Shown one piece after another: positions 54,751 to 64,000 of a stretch of 64,000 nt of DNA. The translations under genes were made by a program, and so were the position numbers. A model generated the notes under the pieces. It ran no database searches, was not told the DNA's origin, and saw nothing but the letters and a program-made list of their open reading frames with translations. The DNA is from Brachionus plicatilis (taxonomy: Eukaryota > Rotifera > Eurotatoria > Ploima > Brachionidae): NCBI GenBank assembly GCA_010279815.1, contig QEOQ01000469.1, positions 173,853 to 237,852 on the forward strand, given 5' to 3'. Within the stretch, counting starts at the first letter, position 1. Each line of letters opens with the position of its first letter.

Positions 54751-56330
54751 TTTTTTAGAATTAATGATAATGTTTAAATTAGATTGTTTTAAATTTTTTA
54801 GAAAAAAAATGTTCTGAGCATTTAAAGTTTAGATATTCAGAAAGAATTCTTCTAAAATTGGATAATATTTACCAGGAAGAAAATATTAAAATTTGGTAAT
54901 AGTTTTATCCCGTCACGTTTCCTTATCAAAAACATTTTTTTAAATGTAATTTTAGCATGTTATATAATTTTTTGATTTTCGTAACAGAAAGAGTAGTCAA
55001 AATAATAAATAAGAATTTAAATATTCCCAATAAAAATTTTGGAGTTGGTCAAATAAGTGATCAGCTGACAAATTGAAAATTTCTATCATGACTTTTTTAT
55101 GTGTAACAAAAATTAGTGAAAATTTAATTTAACACGCTTTTAAATAATTAAAAAATATTTTAAAGAATCATATCTATTTTTATTGTTTTTTTACAGACGA
55201 ACCTCGTTTAATGAATCTCTAGCTTCCAAAAGAACGTCTCAATGACAGCTAGTAATTGAATTATGTAATAAAATTGTATAGAAGAAAAGTTGAATAATAG
55301 TTTCAAAAATTATTTATTAAATTTTAATTATCAATTTCAAAGTTAATCAACAGACAAGTGCCCATGTCTCATGAGACTGATTAACACTTCATTTATTACA
55401 TTCATTATAAAAATATAAAATAGAAAAATATAAATTTATTAGTTATTATTTGAAAAAATTCAAAAACAACGTATTAAAGTTAAATAATTCAAATTTTGAT
55501 ACAAAATCTATATAAATTAAATTTATGTAATTGAATATTGAAAGCTAAAACGTTGAAAACATCAACATTGATCTCTAGTTCACAAAAGAATTTACTAATC
55601 TTGAGTAAAAATATTCAAAAATTTTTTCTTCTTTTTTTGATTTTGCAATTGGTTCAATTAATTGTTTTCTGTTCCTTAAATTATAATTCAAATTTCTTGA
55701 GTCATTTTTTTAAATTTCTCTTTTAAATTCAAAGGTGATTTGTTATTAAAAAGACATGAGTAAGAGAAAGTTAGCTTGCTTTCAAATATTCTATGCTGAA
55801 ATGACTAAAGACCGTAAATTTCTAAACGATTATTTATTTCATTAAAGCTGTTCGCATCAAGCTCTAAATTTAAAAGTTTAAATATTATTCTTAAAATTTA
55901 TTATTCATTATTTCGAAATATTCAACTTCACATTTTTGTGCATCTTAAAAACCCTCTTCTCAACTAGTTGGCTTAAGTACTTAAACTATAGCTGAACCAT
56001 TTTTTAAAAAATTTACAAAATAAGCTTTTCTAAAGTATCAACGGAATTATTATAAAAGCAATCCATCCACTTTCTAGCCTTAAATCAAATGTCTCAGACA
56101 ATTTCATTTTATGTTATTTATATAAATATTTGGATTTAAATCTACAAAGTTACTTACCAAACGCTCCTCACTAAGTTAATTTACTTTCAAATAGTATTGA
56201 CAAAGATTTTGCATCACAATAGATATCACATTTTTCACCGCTATTATAAAGCTAAGCAACTGTCGACCATTGTGACCACTCCTGAATCATCAAAGACGGA
56301 GACCAGTCAAAAAATATTGAATTTCCAAGG
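54751..56330. other. Intergenic region upstream of the DEG/ENaC gene
   Basis: No gene was recognised. The segment at about 55340-55510 is the second copy of the dispersed repeat at 13745-13990. Confidence 0.45.
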
Positions 56331-56339
56331 CAGACATTG

Positions 56340-57993
56340 GGTTGCCGTGATTTTCGACAAATTAGTTTCGGCAAATTTAATTTCGACATAATTGATTAGA
56401 CAAGTATAAACTCGCAAGTAGTTTTTTTCGGACTATATATTTTCGACATGTGTTAATTGGACAATTAAATGAAAATTAGACATAATTTATTCGACAAAAA
56501 AAATGTTTGAAAAAAAATTTTATTTTATTATTTATTGATTTAACGTCACATTGACAAGATTTAAATTTGATAAAAAAGAAATTAAATATATATAAAAGTT
56601 AGCATAGTATAAATAGATTATTAAAACGAAATTTTAAAATAAATAAACATAATTTAAATTTGATTTTTGTCTATACAATTATTTATATTCTATTAACATT
56701 GACAAATTCTTTAAATAATCCACTATTTTAAGAGAATCAAAATCAGAAATCGTTTGATTTAATTTTTTTTCCAAGTAAATATAACCAGGCTTTCGTTTAT
56801 TAACCTGACCAGTACACAATTTCACATATAAATTTTCTGTATTTGATTGCTCTAGTTTAAGGCTATCAATCAAACTTAACAAATGCGGATGTGATTTTAT
56901 CGTAGATTGCAATCCATTATGCCACCCCTCTAAATTATTATTAGTACGCGGCAAGCCAAGTTGAGTACGCTGATAACAATTCCATAATAAAATTGAGTAT
57001 TTGGGTTCTTTACGATTACCATATCTGCCTCTACCTTTGACACCGATGTATATTTCCTCAAAGTACTTGTACAATTTTGATAATTTTGAAGGAATATTTT
57101 GCTGCAATAAAACAAAAGCTTCAATGACTAAATCTGGAGGTACAAAGGCTAAACATGCCAACATTTTTGAATACAGCCTTACTAAGTTTTCAGGGTTAGT
57201 TACTTCGGTGTATTCAGATGACAAACCTTCTGACTGAATATGACGCCAAATAGATTTTGGCGTGAACCCATATGGGTTCACTCGCGAGTTCTTACATAAT
57301 TGCCTTGCGGCGCTGTAAGACGGTAAGTTTGCTGCAACCTCAGAACTCACGCTTTTCTGACACTCCATGATTATTTTTCTAGGCTTGGTGTCCGGATTGT
57401 TTGTAGCCATTTCTTTGATCGAAGATTTGACTAATTTTACTTGGGTCTTAATTGTCGCTGTGTGCTCATGTTCTCTTAAAACTGTAATTGGCTTTTTATG
57501 GCCTTGTGTATGGACAGCCCCGTTACAATTAGGAAATTCGGTGTTGTTGCAGCGCCATGTAATTTTTCCATTGTTCCCTTCATAGCTGACCTTGTACTCA
57601 AAATTATTATCATCAACCAACAACCAACTGGGAGAACCATCTTTTTTATTTCTTGTTGATCTTATTAAGTTAAGATTCAAATTCAAATTTTCTAATGAGT
57701 GTAGTACCTCGTCCATTGTAAATTTAATAATAGAATTTTCTAATTTTTCTAAATCTAATTAAATTAATAAATTAAATTAGATTTATTAAAATTAAATAAA
57801 TTAAAGATAATAAATCTAAATTTTCTATATAAAGTTAGCCGAAAACACAAATGTCAAAAATAAACATGTCTAAATTAACTCTGCCGAGTATAAAATAATT
57901 TTGCGAAATTATACATGTCGAATTTAATTCTTGCGAAATTTACTTGTCAAAATTAACTCCGTCGAAATTAACTTGTCTAAACTAAGCATATTC
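56340..57993 (-). mobile_element. FLYWCH-type MULE derivative, exact 9-bp TSD
   Basis: Identical CAGACATTG flanks the element (56331-56339 and 57994-58002). Both ends carry inverted arrays of AATTTCGACA-like words (left about 56350-56490, right about 57850-57980, e.g. GTCGAAATTAACTTGTC). The 9-bp duplication fits the MULE superfamily, in agreement with the encoded protein. Confidence 0.85.
56679..57716 (-). CDS. FLYWCH zinc-finger protein from a MULE with the DDE core deleted
   Basis: A 345-residue ORF opens with a FLYWCH finger (about residues 20-86: W31, W54, C56, C64, H83, H85). A linker follows (TKPRKIIMECQKSVSSEVAA, TPKSIWRHIQSE), then directly the region that normally follows the catalytic domain (CLAFVPPDLVIEAF, RTNNNLEGWHNGLQS). 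The DDE blocks (DGTF, first two Asp) that should lie between, around residue 185, are absent, yet the frame is open. FLYWCH-MULE transposases are normally clearly longer. So this is either a non-autonomous derivative whose protein could still bind the termini, or a recently mutated element. The ATG at 57716-57714 is used. Confidence 0.8.
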   Translation of the reverse strand: MDEVLHSLENLNLNLNLIRSTRNKKDGSPSWLLVDDNNFEYKVSYEGNNGKITWRCNNTEFPNCNGAVHTQGHKKPITVLREHEHTATIKTQVKLVKSSIKEMATNNPDTKPRKIIMECQKSVSSEVAANLPSYSAARQLCKNSRVNPYGFTPKSIWRHIQSEGLSSEYTEVTNPENLVRLYSKMLACLAFVPPDLVIEAFVLLQQNIPSKLSKLYKYFEEIYIGVKGRGRYGNRKEPKYSILLWNCYQRTQLGLPRTNNNLEGWHNGLQSTIKSHPHLLSLIDSLKLEQSNTENLYVKLCTGQVNKRKPGYIYLEKKLNQTISDFDSLKIVDYLKNLSMLIEYK

Positions 57994-58229
57994 CAGACAT
58001 TGCACACACTTTACCTCTGGGCCAATCTATCCAATCTTCCATTAGACATATTGAAACAAGTATTTATGCTCCTTATCAACTAAACGGCCTAATTCCTGTT
58101 TGGATTCATTTTCGGAAAATTTAAATAGAAATAATAATAATTAGATTACTTTAATCGATAAATACTGCTGATTTAATGTTTCGATTATTTAAAAAATTCA
58201 ATTAACAAGGCACACTATGACAGCTAATG

Positions 58230-58477
58230 TGCTTGATTAGTTTTAGTCCAACAGCCAAGAGCTGCTTTAAAGTTGTTGACTGTTTTGGCAGTTACAATTT
58301 CTTCAGGTAAAGCATTCCAGGAATTGGGTATTCGGTTATAAAAGTAATTTTCTCTATGCGGATGCTAAACTATTTTTTCAAAATACTTGAAGCGATGTCC
58401 TTTTAAATAAGTATTGGCCAAATCAAAAATGCTGCTAATTTCTATCTTGTCCAAATCGTTCATAATTTTAAACATCT
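58230..58477 (-). pseudogene. CR1-like LINE 3' end (C-terminal domain)
   Basis: The minus strand reads MFKIMNDLDKIEISSIFDLA and GHRFKYFEKIV, then a TAG, then HRENYFYNRIPNSWNALPEE and TAKTVNNFKAALG before TAG. NRxxNxWNxLPxxxVxAxTVNxFK is the conserved C-terminus of CR1-like ORF2 proteins. It is 5'-truncated and carries one nonsense codon. Confidence 0.75.
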
Positions 58478-58737
58478 GAATTAAACAAATTTGAAAATTG
58501 TAAAAATGAATAAAAATAATAATAACTAGAAAACCCCCTTAATTTACGGATTATTATTTTATTAAAAAAACATTTTTTATTAATATTATTATTATTTATT
58601 TCTATGAACGCCGTTAAGGTTATGTTAAAAAAATTAATAAAATATAAAAAATTTATATAAAAAATTAAGACAATTATAAAAAATTAAAAAGAAATAAAAA
58701 AAAAGCATAAAAAAATTAGTTTCAATTTTAATCTTTT

Positions 58738-61296
58738 TTAAAAAAATTTCTTTATACACAACATTTCTTGTAATTTTTTACTTGCTTTCCAGAGACATAA
58801 TGATACCATTGAAGTCAGATACCCTTGATAGTGCAACATAAAGTTGACCATGCGTAAAAACAGGATTTTTGAGGTAAATTCCAATTTTTTGAAGAGTTTG
58901 TCCCTGTGATTTGTTGATTGTAATTGCAAACGCTGGTCGAACAGGAAATTGGCTTCTTTTGACTTCAAAGGGAAGTCCACCATCTGATGGAATTAGTGGA
59001 ACTTTTGGGATGCGAACAGATTAATCTTTTAAGTTTCCTATTGCAATTTCTGCATGAATATGATGTTTAAAAATGTTTTTTACTATTAGTCTTGTTCCAT
59101 TACAAAGTCCCATGTTAGCCGAAATATTTCTCAACAGGATAATTGGTTGTCCAATCTTCAAAGAAAGTTTATGAGGAGGAATTCCAGGTGGATTTATAGA
59201 ATTTGAAAATTCTGTTGGATAAACAGCAGTATTGGCATCTTTCACAATACTATCAGTTGATAGAAGTTCAACCGTCTCTCCAGGTAATAATTTAGTGGCA
59301 ATCTCATTAATTGAGTCAACTTCTTCGTTAGTTGGACACAGAATGGCACAATTAATTAGAATATGAGGATCTGATAAGACAAAAATTAATTTATTTAATT
59401 AATTCTTACTTTGTTTCAAAATTAGGATAAACTTGTTTAATTAATTATTTTTTATCTAGATCATAAAGTAAATTATCTGGAATCTCAATTAAGTCATCAA
59501 AACCTTTCTCACATGTAGAAGTTTTTATTTTTCCTTCTCCAATACTTAAAAGAAAATCCGAAAATTCTTTAGCTTGTTTACTATCATTTCCTGTTTTTGA
59601 AAGAACTCTCATGTTTTTTTTCAGTTTCATTATTTTTGTTTTTTTCCAAAAATCACATTTGTTCAAAGAAGCATTTACTATCTGTGTTCTATTAACATTT
59701 TTTACGAATGGTAAAATTTGCCTGAAGTCCCCACCAAAAAGGATAACTTTGTTACCAAAAAAAATTTTTCATTGTTCTGACTTTTGATTTTCATTTGGTC
59801 TCTAAATGTTCTATCGAGTGCTTCAAATGCATGCTTGTGCATCATAGGAGCCTCATCCCAAATTATTAGACTTGAATTTCGAATCAATTCAGCCAAATCT
59901 GATTGAACTGATAAGTCACATGTAGAAGATGATGTGATATTTAGTGGTATTTTGAAGCGTGAATGAGCTGTTCTTCCACCAGGTAATAATAAAGCAGCTA
60001 TTCCAGATGAAGCGACTGCTAATGCGATCTTCTTTTTTGAGCGAAGATAAGCTAGAATAGTCTTATATACGAAGGTTTTTCCTGTTCCACCTGGTCCATC
60101 CAGAAAAAAAATATTTTCAGAATCTTTAAAGATTAAAAATCATTTTAAAATATTAAATAAAAGATAAATAAAAAATTTACCATTATTTTCTTTTTCAACT
60201 CTGTTAATAACAGTTTCAAATACAAAGTTTTGATCAGAATTTAATAGTTTTTTATTTGTTTGGTATTCTGTTATTGAGATTCAATGTCAAAATTTAATTC
60301 TTCAGTTAAATAAGTATTATCACAAAAAAAACCTCCTCAAACTGTATAATATTAGATTCGTCAAAATAAAGTGCATCGATTATTGAGTCACATTTTTTTG
60401 AACTTTGTATAATTATTTGATAGATATGATAAAGGCGTGTATCGTATACTTGATTATTGTAAGTTAAATTAAATTTTTTTTTTAAATTTGATATTTTCTT
60501 AATATGTCAGCAGAAAGATTATTTTTATAAATCTCCCAGAGATTCCTTATGTCTAATGGTTGACAATTTTCGATCAATAAAATAAAAAAGTTTCTTAATT
60601 CAACACCATTTGTAATAGTTAATCAAGCTTCATCTAAGCAGTCTTTCCATTTACTGTCACATTCAAGGAATCCACTTTTCTTTGCTGGTTCCTGAAAGGA
60701 TGAACAATTTTTACCTCCAATTAATAAGAGTTCTTCATAATTTTTTGGCCCTTTTGTGTTAAGAAGCATTAATCGCAGGCAAAATCGTTCAATATCTGTT
60801 GGAGGAACAAAATGTATTCTTGCAATTATTTCATCACTTGGCCTATTTATATTTAACAAATATTAAATTAAAGTAAAAAAAATAGTATGTTTAAAAAATT
60901 CATTACTTTTTTCTTTCAGTCCATTTTTTTTCTTTTTTACAATATTTAAAATATTTGGGTATTTGGTAATAATAAAACTCTCTAGCTTTGAAGTTTGTTT
61001 GATTTAGCTTAAAAAATGCAGTAAGTTCAGAATCATTGCATGATTCAATTATTTCTTGGATTTTTTTTTTGTGTCAAAATAACATATTTGATGGTTTTTT
61101 AAATGCACTGGTAATCTCCTGTAGTAAGAAACTGTGATTTTAATTTGAAATTAATAAAAATTTTTAATTTGATTCTCCAAATAGACTCACATGAACTATT
61201 TACCTCATATCTTTAAATTTTTCAATTATATTGAGATTTTCTGAGTTAACAGAAATAAATGATTTATCATGACCATACATATGCAACCAAAAAAGG
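58738..61296 (-). pseudogene. Helitron PIF1-type helicase, interrupted
   Basis: Minus-strand blocks in order: RRLPVHLKNHQICYF, FKLNQTNF, YCKKEKKWTERKK, ARIHFVPPTDIERFCLRLML, Walker A FLDGPGGTGKTF (about 60090), Walker [74 protein letters not shown]. This order is specific to Helitron Rep-helicase proteins. Breaks: TGA 60623-60625, several shifts at 60300-60480, a frameshift in a T run near 59757, TAA 59445-59447, TAA 59021-59023 and TAA 58778-58780. GT-AG introns of 50-75 nt also interrupt it. The Rep (HUH) nuclease part is missing; the coding sequence ends at a GC-rich repeat at about 61293. Confidence 0.85.
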
Positions 61297-61445
61297 TCGG
61301 GTATGGGTGTCGGGTTTGGTTGTATCCCCAAACTCGACAACTTACCCGTTATACCCGACTTTTTCAGGTATTTACCCGACAACTTACCCGTTATACCCGC
61401 CTTTTTCAGGTATTAACCCGACAACCGAACCGACAACTAACTCTA
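61293..61445. repeat. GC-richer minisatellite, possible hAT terminus
   Basis: GGTCGGGTATGGGTGTCGGG at the left is inverted relative to two tandem units of about 42 bp (CGACAACTTACCCGTTATAC, then CTTTTTCAGGTATTTACC) and a final CCCGACAACCGAACCGAC. The block abuts the broken Helitron helicase on one side and the 3' flank of the hAT transposase on the other, so it may be the hAT's subterminal region. Confidence 0.55.
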
Positions 61446-61588
61446 AATACTTAAAATTATTGACTGTCTGTGAATTTCTAAAAATAAATTATTAATTTTA
61501 ATATCAACAAAATTAAAATTTTTTATCAAATAAAAATTATTTTTTCTTTAACTATTTATTTTTGCTTTTTTTAAATAAAATGTATCGT

Positions 61589-64000
61589 TTAAATTTTTAA
61601 GCTATTGAGTAATTCAAGATTACATTTTAATAATGCTCTATTTGTTTTTAAATCATCACTCATGTTACCTGCCCTTTTTTTACAAATAACACCACAAAGA
61701 CTAAAAAAACGCTCTATAAATGCAGACGAACCAGGAACTGAAAGCAGATTTTGTGCAAGCTTAAATAAGAGTGGCATTTTAATTTTGTTTTCATTCCAAA
61801 ACTGTTTTGAAGTCAGCGGTTTTTCGTTTTCTTCCAACGGCTCATTAATTAAAGAGAAAAAAATATCCTTTTCTCTCCTAATATTTGTAATATTTGCTTT
61901 GCTCAGGCCGGAATCCACAATTTCATCGTCGTTTTCATCATCTTTGTGTAAATCAAAAAACAAGTCATCATCATCTTCCTCTTTTATATTTTGCTTCTTT
62001 TCTTTGCGCTGACTGCTAGTTTTATTTGCTTTTTGCAACGAATCTTCTTTACTAAGAATATCCAAAGCAACATCAACGATTGAGTACAAAGCCTTCTTAG
62101 AAAATTCTTCGGAAAATTTTTTCCAATACCAAACACTAAGCTTCGATGTATCTAAGAGAGCTGCGACCACGTAAGCATTTGAATTTAATTCGAATTCAAA
62201 CTTTTTTTTAAAACATTGTATTAATTTTAAACAAACAGTTTTATATTTTTGGTTTAGTGAAAGTTTGTTCCACGTGTTAAAAAGAATCAAAAGTGAAGGT
62301 ATCACCTCAGAAATTGATGACTGAGTACGTTGGAAACCGATTGAAAATCTGTAGGCTGGTAATAATATCTGTAAATAAAACTCTATTTTTTGAAAGCTTA
62401 AAGGACAATCATTAAGATTAATTCCACGTTTATGAGCTTTGTAAAAAGACAATAAAGTCAAAAACGATGATGACCATCTGGTTGCGTTTTCGCATCTAAT
62501 TCGGCTCTTTTCTAGTCTAAAAATCTCATTCTTTCTGTTTGAATTTCTAATACTTTTTGCAAATGAATTGAGAGCAGCTAAGTCCTTAGACATACCTGCA
62601 AAAGATTTTATTGCTTTTCGTACAGCTAAGTTACATTTATGACACGCGCAATTGAAACGTGTTATTTTTGTTCCTTTTTCATGGTCAAGCTCTATAACTA
62701 AATCTTCAAATAGTTCGGATTGATTTGCTATATTAAACTCATTATCTGAAGTATTCTCGTTTTCAACAATTACATGTTCTTCGTCAACTTCATTTTCTGT
62801 TGTAGCAGATATTTGAGGAATAATTGGGTTAATATCCTTTATTAGCTCTCTTATCTCATTATCAATCTCTTTTAAATTAAAAACTTTTTCAATAACGTTG
62901 ATTTCAACGTTTAATTCGACATCATCACTGTTAGGCTCTTCGATCTCATCTTCAGATTCAGCATCATAATCATAGCCTATTTCTTCACTTTGTTCACTAT
63001 GTTGAAATAATCGTAAAAGAGAACTCCCCTCATCGCAAACTACTCCTAAAAAAAAATTTTTATTAAAAAAATATTTCTTTTTAATTTCCTCTTAAATTTA
63101 AAATGCCATGTTGGTTAGTTGTTAGACAAACTTGCTAGACCAATAATTTGCTTAGTAAAATTTTTTTTAACTTGGTTAACCAAAATCACTAAAACTAGAA
63201 ATTTAATAATTTAAAGTTGATAATCACCTTTAATTTTTGACTTATCAAAATCATAATCATTCACAATAAGCTCAATCATTTTTTTTATATTTTCGGCGTT
63301 ATGAGAACCAATCATTCTTTTGAATCCAATAACCAAACACTCTTTTTCCAAAGTTTTATTAGTTATCATAGCTGCTAATCCCATAAAATCAATAATTTGA
63401 AAGTCTGACCAAATATCCACAATTAAAATTATAACACAAGCATCGTTTAATTTTTTATTAATAAGATCTTTTAATTTTTTTAACGCATTTGGCAAAATTG
63501 TTCGCCTGAAAGATTTTAGCCCAGGGACTTTTATACCAGCTTTACTTAAGATTTTAACTAAATAAGGATTCTTTAGCTCTTTAATTGCCGAGTTTGATGA
63601 CATAAAGTATTTTACTAAATCAAGTTGATATTCATCAATCCCTTATAAATTTTTTTATTATTAAAAATAAAAATATTTTTAATTTGAGTTTACCGTCAAA
63701 GTCTAAATTTTTGGAGGCATACCAATTTTCAAACCACTGACTGAGTCTATTATCAGAACTCGTATTATGTGTTTTTAAATGAGTCGTTAAATTTGAACTT
63801 TCACCTAATTTTTCATTCAGAATTGTATAGCATACAATACAAACAAATTCGATAGAACCTTTAGGATACGCCTCGAATTCTGTTTGTGAATCGAAAAAAT
63901 TATAAATTGGCGTTTTGTCGCAATTTTTCAGTTCAACTTTAAAACGTTTTTTTTCAAATTTTTTTTCAGATGCTTGTTTTAGCAAGTTTTTAACATTTGA
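61589..64000 (-). CDS. hAT transposase with BED finger, apparently intact, start beyond the window
   Basis: Minus-strand exons 64000-63694, 63641-63228 and 63044-61589 join in frame with GT-AG introns of 52 and 183 nt, covering about 725 residues with no stop. A BED finger (FVCIVCYTILNE ... HLKTH) comes first. RNase-H-like blocks follow: VDIWSDF with the first Asp, VVCDEGSSLLRLF with the second, and NCACHKCNLAVRKAI (the C-x2-H block). An acidic insert rich in Asp/Glu (about 62960-62700 and 62010-61920) follows. Near the end lie TRWSSSF and the hAT dimerisation region LLSVPGSSAFIERFFSLCG. The frame is still open at the right edge, so the N-terminus and one terminal repeat lie outside. It cuts and pastes its own DNA in the nucleus, leaving 8-bp duplications. 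Confidence 0.88.

Noticed and set aside
61259..61495. Plus-strand Pro/Thr-rich repeat protein (YPLYP repeats)
   Set aside because: It is simply a translation of the TTACCCG minisatellite and is not conserved coding sequence.
1..64000. CRISPR arrays, bacterial operons or phage genes
   Set aside because: No spaced direct-repeat array exists, the genes are spliced and metazoan, and the tandem repeats seen are transposon termini.

Overview
The window is nuclear DNA of an animal. It is extremely AT-rich, its genes are split by short GT-AG introns (many 48-70 nt), it uses the standard genetic code, and most of the remaining sequence is mobile-element debris. The host genes are metazoan: a pentameric ligand-gated channel, TM9SF2, HPRT, parvulin PIN4, RRM1 and a DEG/ENaC channel. 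The mix of FLYWCH/ZSWIM-type MULEs, hATs, Helitrons and CR1-like LINEs in a compact AT-rich genome fits a monogonont rotifer such as Brachionus. That placement is inference from gross features; no species-specific marker was read.

Layout. 0.3-3 kb: an integrase-tail remnant and palindromic MITEs. 4.3-5.8 kb: a single-exon pentameric channel subunit without the Cys-loop cysteines. 6.4-7.5 kb: an hAT-type MITE with another nested in it. 7.7-10.5 kb: a MULE with a SWIM-finger transposase. 10.8-13.7 kb: a decayed CR1-like LINE (minus strand). 16.5-23.3 kb: TM9SF2 in four exons, with a 4.7 kb intron full of MITEs. 24.0-24.9 kb: a MITE enlarged by an inverted duplication of its own flank. 25.8-26.3 kb: a three-exon gene for a small secreted protein. 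27-28.2 kb: a second LINE fragment. 29.7-32.4 kb: TA-flanked Tc1/mariner-type elements.

33.7-39.7 kb holds two tandem HPRT genes. The upstream copy keeps ancestral-looking introns but has lost active-site residues. The downstream copy has an intact active site and has lost the 3' introns. It ends 64 bp from the convergent PIN4 gene (39.8-43.4 kb, minus), which in turn is head-to-head with intronless RRM1 (43.7-46.2 kb) across a 273 bp shared promoter region. The cluster therefore groups two nucleotide-metabolism enzymes (purine salvage and dNTP synthesis), though nothing in the sequence proves co-regulation.

46.6-49.8 kb holds nested MITEs and LINE debris. 51.1-54.8 kb is a DEG/ENaC channel (minus). 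From 56.3 kb to the right edge the DNA is almost entirely transposons: a FLYWCH-MULE derivative lacking its DDE core, a LINE 3' end, a broken Helitron helicase, and an apparently intact two-intron hAT transposase that runs off the window. Exact target-site duplications (9 bp for MULE-type, 8 bp for hAT-type, TA for mariner-type) were read directly for most of the elements.
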